From JAAYAY01 sp964429355 (GTDB lineage: Bacteria; Planctomycetota; Planctomycetia; Pirellulales; Thermoguttaceae): a stretch of DNA of 11,653 nt. Under the pieces are notes generated by a model. That model worked only from the letters and a program-made list of their open reading frames with translations, made no database searches and was not told the DNA's origin. Within the stretch, counting starts at the first letter, position 1. Every line of letters begins with the position of its first letter. Location: assembly GCA_964429355.1 (NCBI GenBank), contig CAYSCH010000306.1, positions 1 through 11,653 of the forward strand. The letters run 5' to 3'. The translations under genes were made by a program, and so were the position numbers. Shown one piece after another: positions 6,635 to 11,653 of this stretch.

Positions 6635-6718
6635 GGAGTCTCTTTGCCGATGGACGGGATTGGGCATCTTCGCACGCAACCAACGGACAGGCCGAAAGCC
6701 ACGAAGGAACAACACAGA

Positions 6719-7999
6719 ATGAACGTGCTGGTCATCGGAAGCGGGGGGCGGGAACACGCCCTGGCATGGAAGATCGCACAGAGCCCGCGAGTCGATCGGA
6801 TTTTCGTAGCGCCCGGTAACGCCGGCACGGCCGCCGATGCCGAAAATGTCGACCTATCCGCCACCGACTTCCCCGCCCTCATCCGCTTTGCCAAGCAGAA
6901 CAAGGTGGGCCTCTCGGTCATCGGTCCCGAAGCCCCGCTGGCTGCGGGCATTGTCGACGCTTTCCAGGCCGAGGGACTGAAGGTTTTCGGACCCAACAAG
7001 GCCGCCGCCGAGCTCGAGGCCAGCAAGGTCTTCTGCCGCAATCTCCTCCGCAGTGCCGACGTGCCCGGGGCCGATTACCGCACTTTCCTGGACCCTGGCA
7101 GCGCGGTCCGTTACATCAACGAGCGGGAAGACACGCCGATCGTCGTCAAGGCCGACGGGCTGGCGGCCGGCAAGGGGGTCGTTGTCTGCGGAAATCGCGA
7201 CCAGGCCATCAGAGCGATCAACGAAATTGCTCGCGACAAGGTCTATGGCGCCGCCGGCAACCGCCTCCTGATCGAAGAGAGACTCGTCGGCCAGGAGGCC
7301 AGCGTGCTGGCCATCACCGACGGCCATACGATCGTCACCCTCCAGCCGGCCCAGGATCACAAACCGGCCAATGACGGTGATACGGGCCCCAACACGGGCG
7401 GCATGGGCGCTTATTGCCCCGCCCCCCTGGTGGACGACGACAAACTCCACTGGATCGAGGAACACGTTCTCGTTCCCACGGTTCACGCCATGAACAAGGC
7501 GGGCCGCCCCTTCCTGGGCGTTTTGTATGCCGGGCTGATGATCACCAATCAGGGGCCCAGAACACTGGAATACAATGTTCGTTTCGGCGATCCCGAATGC
7601 CAGCCCCTCCTCATGCGGCTCAAGACCGACCTGGTCGACCTTCTCGAAGCGGCGGTCGACCGGCGGCTGGAAGAAATCGAACCGCTCCAGTGGGACCCCC
7701 GTCCGGCAGTCTGTGTGGTGATGGCGAGCAAAGGCTATCCTGGCCCCTACGAAAAGGGCTTTCCGATCCGCGGTCTTGAAGAAGCGGCCAAACTCCCTGA
7801 CGTAAAGGTCTTCCACGCGGGTACGGCGATGAAGAACGGCAAGGTGGTCAACTCCGGCGGGCGGGTCCTGAATGTGACCGCCCTGGGCGACTCGATTGCC
7901 AAGGCCAAGCTCCAGGCCTACACGGCCGTCAAAGCCATCCGCTGGGACGGCGCCTGGTGCCGCAAAGACATTTCTGATAAGGCTTTGGCCAGAGGCTAA
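6719..7999 (+). CDS. purD: Phosphoribosylamine-glycine ligase (GAR synthetase)
   Basis: The enzyme joins glycine to phosphoribosylamine with ATP in the second step of purine synthesis. The N-terminal GSGGREHALAWK motif (residues 7-18) is the family signature. The ATP-grasp part shows VVKADGLAAGKGVVV, LQPAQDHKPANDGDTGPNTGGMGAY and LEYNVRFGDPECQPLL in the normal order, and the GRVLNVTALGDSIAKA block lies near the C-terminus. The length of 426 residues is normal. I chose the ATG at 6719 because the conserved MNVLVIGSGGREH begins there and AAGGA (6704-6708) stands 10 nt upstream. The in-frame extension to 6644 is not conserved in character. The gene stands alone on this strand and is convergent with the aroF-type gene and a possible small ORF. 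Confidence 0.97.
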   Translation: MNVLVIGSGGREHALAWKIAQSPRVDRIFVAPGNAGTAADAENVDLSATDFPALIRFAKQNKVGLSVIGPEAPLAAGIVDAFQAEGLKVFGPNKAAAELEASKVFCRNLLRSADVPGADYRTFLDPGSAVRYINEREDTPIVVKADGLAAGKGVVVCGNRDQAIRAINEIARDKVYGAAGNRLLIEERLVGQEASVLAITDGHTIVTLQPAQDHKPANDGDTGPNTGGMGAYCPAPLVDDDKLHWIEEHVLVPTVHAMNKAGRPFLGVLYAGLMITNQGPRTLEYNVRFGDPECQPLLMRLKTDLVDLLEAAVDRRLEEIEPLQWDPRPAVCVVMASKGYPGPYEKGFPIRGLEEAAKLPDVKVFHAGTAMKNGKVVNSGGRVLNVTALGDSIAKAKLQAYTAVKAIRWDGAWCRKDISDKALARG

Positions 8000-8175
8000 A
8001 TGGCCTTGCGTGTTTCGCGGAAGAACTGTCGTCCTGAAGATAGCCGCGTGGGCTTGCCGGACTTGCCCCGTGCTTCGTTGCGTCTCGGTTCTCCGTGCGA
8101 TGCAACGACCTCGTTCAGTAATTCGCGGAACGTCGTCTCACGATCGCGCCGCAACACCACGCGATTGTCAGCCAC
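7996..8175 (-). CDS. Possible small basic protein (59 residues), unrecognised
   Basis: A GTG-initiated frame overlaps the DAHP synthase stop by 8 nt and ends with a TAG that overlaps the purD stop, so it fills the whole 168-nt gap between the convergent genes. The product would be arginine-rich (MADNRVVLRRDRETTF at the start, GRQFFRETRKAI at the end), with no cysteines, membrane segment or motif I recognise. The frame is also open upstream through the DAHP synthase gene, which is common in GC-rich DNA, and no Shine-Dalgarno sequence is visible. For it are the exact fit to the gap and translational-coupling geometry. Against it is the lack of any family. Confidence 0.3.
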   Translation of the reverse strand: MADNRVVLRRDRETTFRELLNEVVASHGEPRRNEARGKSGKPTRLSSGRQFFRETRKAI

Positions 8176-9220
8176 GACAGGACAGCCTGTCGGCAGCATC
8201 CAGAATCGCCTTCTCGGTCGTCTCCCAGTCAAGGCAGCCGTCGGTGATCGACTTGCCGTACTGGAGCCGGTCCAGGGGTTGAGGAAACGGTTGACTCCCC
8301 GCTTGCAGATTGCTTTCCAGCATCGCCCCCACGATCGACGTCGTCCCTCCCGTTCGCTGGGAGACGACGCTCCGTAGCACCTCCGGCTGGCGATTGGGAT
8401 CCTTGCCGCTGTTCCCGTGGCTGCAATCGACCACCAGGGCCTTGGCGAGCCCGGCACGCTCCAGTTGCCGTTCGGCTTCGGCCACATGGCTGGGAGAGAA
8501 ATTTGGACCCGACTCGCCACCGCGGAGGATGAGGTGGCAGTTGGAATTGCCCTTGGTGGTAACCGCCGACGCGACACCGTCCCCGCTGATGCCGAAAAAG
8601 GTCTGCGGTTGCCCCGCGGCCTTGATCGCATTGACGGCCGGCCCGATCGCCCCGCTCGTCGCGTTCTTGAACCCCAGCGGCATCGAAAGTCCCGAAGCCA
8701 TCTGGCGGTGCGTCTGTGATTCCGTCGTCCTCGCCCCGACCGCCGACCAGCAGATCAGGTCGGCAATGTACTGCGGAGTGATCGGATCGAGCAATTCCGT
8801 GGCCGTGGGGACTCCCAGCTCGATACAATCCCGGAGAAAACGCCTCGCAATACGAAGCCCCTCCGTGATCTCGTCCGAACCGTCCAGGTAAGGATCCATG
8901 ATCAATCCCTTCCATCCCACGGTCGTTCGAGGCTTCTCGAAATAACATCGCATGACCAGATACACACGATCGCGGACACGCTCGCTCATCTCCCGCAACC
9001 GCATCGCATAATCCAGCCCCGCCTTCACGTCGTGAATCGAACAGGGACCGACGACCAGCAGGAACCGCGGATCGTCGTGAAAGATGATGTTGTGAATGTC
9101 CTGCCGCGATTGCGCCACGACCTCTTCCTGGGCTTCCGACCGTGGAATCTCATGAAGCATCAGCGCCGGCGCCGGCAGGGGGATGTTCGAGGCGACGTTG
9201 AGGTCCGAGACTTTTCTCAT
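8168..9220 (-). CDS. 3-deoxy-7-phosphoheptulonate (DAHP) synthase, class I AroFGH type
   Basis: This enzyme condenses phosphoenolpyruvate and erythrose 4-phosphate, the first step of the shikimate pathway. It has 350 residues from the ATG at 9220, the same as E. coli AroG. The metal ligands are in the expected places: C60 in GPCSIHD, H268 in CSHGNSGK, E302 in AMLESN and D327 in SITDG. The phosphoenolpyruvate-binding segments FEKPRTTVGWKG (94-105) and GARTTESQTHRQMASGLSMP are also intact. KNATSG replaces the usual KNGTDG near 185-190. The close fit to AroF/AroG suggests feedback by an aromatic amino acid, but which one cannot be read. An upstream ATG at 9247 would add nine residues and overlap the stop of the GH62 gene. 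The gene follows GH62 by 16 nt on the same strand, so cotranscription is likely. Confidence 0.96.
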   Translation of the reverse strand: MRKVSDLNVASNIPLPAPALMLHEIPRSEAQEEVVAQSRQDIHNIIFHDDPRFLLVVGPCSIHDVKAGLDYAMRLREMSERVRDRVYLVMRCYFEKPRTTVGWKGLIMDPYLDGSDEITEGLRIARRFLRDCIELGVPTATELLDPITPQYIADLICWSAVGARTTESQTHRQMASGLSMPLGFKNATSGAIGPAVNAIKAAGQPQTFFGISGDGVASAVTTKGNSNCHLILRGGESGPNFSPSHVAEAERQLERAGLAKALVVDCSHGNSGKDPNRQPEVLRSVVSQRTGGTTSIVGAMLESNLQAGSQPFPQPLDRLQYGKSITDGCLDWETTEKAILDAADRLSCRG

Positions 9221-9236
9221 GATTCTGCTGGTTGTG

Positions 9237-10325
9237 CTACGGTGCATTTGAGCTGTGATTGTCCACAGGCACGGCTGGTGTCAATATACCGATTCTCCAC
9301 TGGAACTGCCCATAGCCCTTGCCGACCTTGTGAGCGTCGAGCATTCCCTGGAACACAAACTGAAGCCTCGCGGGGTCAACCAACAGGTGCTGGTCGTAGC
9401 CGTCGCGGACCAGTTCGCCGTGGCTGATGTTGTCGGTCCACGGTGCAACGCCGAGAGCAGGGCGAATGTTCTTCCAGCCGGCAAAGGGGCGGTCGGCGCT
9501 GTCGGCCAAGGGGAACCATGGACCATCGAGCCGGTCCGCCCAATAGGCCTTGTAATAGCGGCGCCCGTCCTCCTCGACGATTGTCAGGTACTTGTCCATC
9601 CCTTTCAGCCTGTAGGTGTGGCTGGCTTCGAAGATCCTGGCTTCGAGGGCAAGCTGGCAATGGCCAAACCCCTTTGGAAAATCCTCCAGCTTCGTCCACA
9701 GGCGATACATCTTGCCGTTGAGATTCGTGAGAAACAGGTGAGCGCGCTCGTCGTCGCAGATCAGCCAGTAATCGAGTCCACCCTCTTGTCGAGGATCGTC
9801 TTCCCCACCGTCGAGAATCGGAGCTGCACGGGTCCACGAATTCGGATCGGCCAGGGTACTCGTCGTCGAGAAGGCCACCCACATATACCTGCTGCCCGGC
9901 GTTCCTATCTGGTAGACGAGATACCACTTCGCTTGCGGCTGAAAGTAGAACACCTGGGGCGCGCAGTAGTAGTCGCTGTCGCTGATGTTCAGAATGGTTC
10001 GCCCCGATCGGTCGGCGTCTTCCCATTTCTCGAACGAACAGTACTCGATCGCCGACCGACCGGGAAGCTTGACCGTCATGAAAACGTGCCATTTCCCCTC
10101 GAAGTAAACCACCGTCGGGTCCTTCTGGGCCCGGCTTGGCTCCTCCTCGCGGGCTTCCGGAGCGATCAACGGGCGGCTATACTCCCACATCGCCGGGACC
10201 GCAAAGGGGGCCGGCTCGTCCGGATCGGACTCCTGCGACCGGGCGGTTCGACTGGCCCCGGCGGCGGTCATCGCTGCAATCAGCAACGCCGCCCGCTTCA
10301 GCCTGGGAAAAACAGATTTCTTCAC
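9237..10325 (-). CDS. Secreted GH62 alpha-L-arabinofuranosidase
   Basis: The enzyme would remove arabinose side chains from arabinoxylan outside the cytoplasmic membrane. I start it at a GTG (10325) because AGGAGA lies 7 nt upstream and a Sec signal peptide follows at once: MKKSVFPRLK, a hydrophobic stretch to about residue 24, and probable cleavage near ARS-QE (30-31). GH62 landmarks appear in order over 362 residues: KDPTVVYFEGKWHVF (68-82), APQVFYFQPQAKWYLVYQ, GLDYWLICDD (183-192), NGKMYR, IFEASHTYRLKG, a KYLTIVEEDGRRYYKAY segment, DNISHGELVRDGYDQ (298-312) and LQFVFQG. By family alignment D69 would be the general base, E304 the general acid and D185 the pKa modulator. GH62 is best known from fungi and actinobacteria. 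No carbohydrate-binding module or lipobox is seen. Confidence 0.9.
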   Translation of the reverse strand: MKKSVFPRLKRAALLIAAMTAAGASRTARSQESDPDEPAPFAVPAMWEYSRPLIAPEAREEEPSRAQKDPTVVYFEGKWHVFMTVKLPGRSAIEYCSFEKWEDADRSGRTILNISDSDYYCAPQVFYFQPQAKWYLVYQIGTPGSRYMWVAFSTTSTLADPNSWTRAAPILDGGEDDPRQEGGLDYWLICDDERAHLFLTNLNGKMYRLWTKLEDFPKGFGHCQLALEARIFEASHTYRLKGMDKYLTIVEEDGRRYYKAYWADRLDGPWFPLADSADRPFAGWKNIRPALGVAPWTDNISHGELVRDGYDQHLLVDPARLQFVFQGMLDAHKVGKGYGQFQWRIGILTPAVPVDNHSSNAP

Positions 10326-10386
10326 ACTCGGTCTCCTGAGCCACAAAATCCCGGGATTCTGCGTTGGGTCGCTGGTGGTCGAACCT

Positions 10387-10407
10387 GTGCTCTCCATATT
10401 TGAGCAC
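10387..10407. promoter_or_regulatory. Palindrome upstream of GH62, possible operator
   Basis: GTGCTC (10387-10392) and GAGCAC (10402-10407) are perfect inverted arms separated by 9 nt of AT-rich sequence, about 62 nt upstream of the GH62 start. The size and placement would suit a dimeric repressor controlling a sugar-degradation gene, but no regulator gene is nearby. Confidence 0.25.
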
Positions 10408-10726
10408 GGACTGCCCCTTGTCCTTCTCCAACATTCCGGGATCGACCGGCCTGTCATCTCCTCCAGACCTCACGATCCCACGATAGCGGCCGTCCGGCTG
10501 TGCGGCAAGGCAGCCGGGCCGAGCCCACCCACAGAGGCCGGCTCCGAATCGCCACCGCCTCCTGGAAGGATTCAGGGGCCGGCGGGCTCGCCACCATTCC
10601 AGCATCCCATAGACCGACCTTCCGACACATGGCGGGGCTGGACCGGAAAGACCAACCTATTCATCGGCCGCCCCTGAACCGGGCTCATGTTCCGGCTCTG
10701 CGGGCTCGCGATGGTTTCTTGTCGGT

Positions 10727-10743
10727 GGCAGGCGGTGCCTGCC
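10727..10743. repeat. Short perfect palindrome, REP-like
   Basis: GGCAGGC and GCCTGCC form a perfect 7-bp stem with the 3-nt loop GGT. It matches the design of the 2796-2812 palindrome, differing at the second base of each arm and in the loop. Another GCCTGGCAGG lies just downstream (from about 10757). No T run follows. Confidence 0.5.
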
Positions 10744-10912
10744 GATGAGAGAATGCCTGGCAGGTGGTAGAACTCCATCAACTGGGAGACCTGTAGCTCC
10801 TTGTCCCATGCCGAACCGCGGCCGTGCCGCCCTGTCAGCGGAGCTTGGGACGATTGTGACGGTTTCCCTGGCCTGTCCATTGAGCGACCCACCCGTGTCG
10901 ATTGCCCGAACC

Positions 10913-11653
10913 ATGGAACTCGCCGATCTGGATCGCATCTGTACCCGCATCTACGAGATCTCGACGCTTCCCCAGGTTGCGGCTCGGGTGATGGAGGTGG
11001 CATCCAACCCGGAATCGGGTGCCCTCCAGTTGAAGGAGGCGATGGAGGTTGATGCGGCCCTGAGTTCCCGGGTGCTCCGTTGCGTCAATTCGGTGGCTTA
11101 CGCAACAACCGAACGGGTGAAAAGCCTCCAGCACGCCGTGGCGATCCTCGGTTTCAAAGAGGTCCGCAACCTGGCAATGACCGCCAGCGTCAGCAAGTTG
11201 TTTACCGACGAGATCGCCATCGGAACCTATCGCCGCGGCGCCTTGTGGCGCCATCTTGTGTCGGTCGGCATCTGCGGCCGCCTGATCGCCGCCCGAGTGA
11301 ACGCCGCCGAACCGGAAGAGGCCTTTCTCGCCGGGCTCCTTCATGACATCGGCATCGTCCTGGAGGACCAGTACCTGAACGAACAGTTCGTCCAGGTGAT
11401 GGAGTCTCTGACGGACGAATCGTCTCTCTCGGATGTCGAAAACGAGGTGATCGGCTTCGACCATTCGCGACTGGGAGGCAAACTGGCGGAGGCCTGGCAT
11501 TTCCCACGCCCCGTGGCCGACGCGATTCTCCACCACCACGATTCGACCCGCCATCGCGGCGGCAACACGACGGTGGTTCAATGCGTCGAGGTTGCCAATT
11601 ACGCCTGCTCGGTGAAAGGCATCCCGTCCATCGGGCGGAATTTCATCCGGTTT
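10913..11653 (+). CDS. HDOD-domain protein, partial at right edge
   Basis: The first 247 codons of an open frame run to the window edge without a stop. HDOD domains are non-classical HD-fold modules found in bacterial signalling proteins. The start fits the family: ISTLPQVAARVMEVASNP (16-33), VDAALSSRVLRCVNSVAY (46-63) and SLQHAVAILGFKEVRNLA (71-88). HD-type residues are partly kept: H114 in LWRHLVSVG, LLHDIG with HD at 144-145, H184 in FDHSRLGG, and a HHH run at 207-209. The position where active HD phosphohydrolases have the last metal aspartate reads VANYAC (N229), so it is probably not an active hydrolase. Starts are ambiguous: GTG at 10895 is also in frame, and neither has a clear ribosome site. 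What follows the HDOD domain is unknown because the gene is cut off. Confidence 0.88.
   Translation, partial: MELADLDRICTRIYEISTLPQVAARVMEVASNPESGALQLKEAMEVDAALSSRVLRCVNSVAYATTERVKSLQHAVAILGFKEVRNLAMTASVSKLFTDEIAIGTYRRGALWRHLVSVGICGRLIAARVNAAEPEEAFLAGLLHDIGIVLEDQYLNEQFVQVMESLTDESSLSDVENEVIGFDHSRLGGKLAEAWHFPRPVADAILHHHDSTRHRGGNTTVVQCVEVANYACSVKGIPSIGRNFIRF

Larger units (their letters stand above)
6353..6718. other. Divergent regulatory region between the Rieske gene and purD
   Basis: No gene is supported in these 366 nt. The region holds a candidate - strand promoter for the Rieske gene, a hairpin with arms GGGCTAC (6463-6469) and GTAGCCC (6484-6490), a weak candidate + strand promoter overlapping it, and a purD leader with several further hairpins. 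These elements are annotated separately. Confidence 0.6.
10326..10912. other. Gene-poor spacer between GH62 and the HDOD gene
   Basis: I see no supported gene in this 587-nt divergent region. Frames open on both strands have no recognisable composition or motif. Visible elements are the GH62 ribosome site (10332-10337), a palindrome at 10387-10407 and a REP-like hairpin at 10727-10743. Promoters for the two flanking genes presumably lie here, but no pair of boxes stands out. Confidence 0.5.

Noticed and set aside
6505..6718. 6S RNA, SRP RNA or RNase P RNA in the purD leader
   Set aside because: None of the conserved core strings of these RNAs could be found. The stems alone are not diagnostic.
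6644..6718. 25-residue N-terminal extension of purD
   Set aside because: The extension is not PurD-like, while the ATG at 6719 has a ribosome site and begins directly at the family signature.
8168..8631. Frameshift in the DAHP synthase gene, because another - strand frame stays open past its stop
   Set aside because: The protein has the normal length and ends where AroG does, with all ligands present, so no frameshift is needed.
10360..10390. Possible tRNA T-arm (GGTTCGACC on the - strand)
   Set aside because: No acceptor, D or anticodon arm can be built around it.
9255..10403. 382-codon open frame on the + strand opposite the GH62 gene
   Set aside because: The - strand frame has a ribosome site, a signal peptide and all GH62 motifs. 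The + frame has none of these.

Overview
The window is GC-rich chromosomal DNA carrying mostly house-keeping biosynthesis genes. It most resembles a planctomycete or a related free-living bacterium. That placement is an inference, based on a b6-type cytochrome b with a heme c_i cysteine, a phosphoglycerate-mutase-like protein inside a threonine cluster, a four-ACT aspartate kinase, short dispersed palindromes in the spacers, and a secreted GH62 enzyme. No mobility genes, CRISPR array, tRNA or rRNA were seen.

Region 1 (about 140-4613, + strand) is an aspartate-pathway cluster: homoserine dehydrogenase, then after 4 nt a phosphoglycerate-mutase-like protein that is probably the missing-type homoserine kinase, then after 107 nt an aspartate kinase with a duplicated regulatory half. 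Together these would supply phosphorylation of aspartate, reduction to homoserine and phosphorylation of homoserine. Aspartate-semialdehyde dehydrogenase and threonine synthase are not in the window. The 107-nt spacer before the kinase holds two hairpins that look like dispersed repeats.

Region 2 (4780-6432, - strand) is a two-gene quinol oxidase unit: a promoter, a twin-arginine Rieske iron-sulfur protein, a 256-nt spacer filled by a long imperfect inverted repeat, and a b6-type cytochrome b. No subunit IV or cytochrome c gene accompanies them. The unit is convergent with the aspartate kinase gene and divergent from purD.

Region 3 (6433-7999, + strand) is purD, preceded by a leader of more than 200 nt with several hairpins. 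Tail to tail with it, on the - strand, are a possible 59-residue ORF, a class I (AroFGH-type) DAHP synthase and, immediately upstream, a secreted GH62 alpha-L-arabinofuranosidase. The last two are probably cotranscribed, which is an odd pairing.

Region 4 (10326-11653) is a roughly 570-nt gene-poor spacer with two palindromes, followed by the start of an HDOD-domain protein that runs off the right edge.

The most interesting points are the proposed homoserine kinase, the duplicated ACT half of the aspartate kinase, the heme c_i cysteine in an isolated Rieske/cytochrome b pair, the inverted repeat between those two genes, and the GH62-DAHP synthase pair. I did not find a clear new defence or mobile system.
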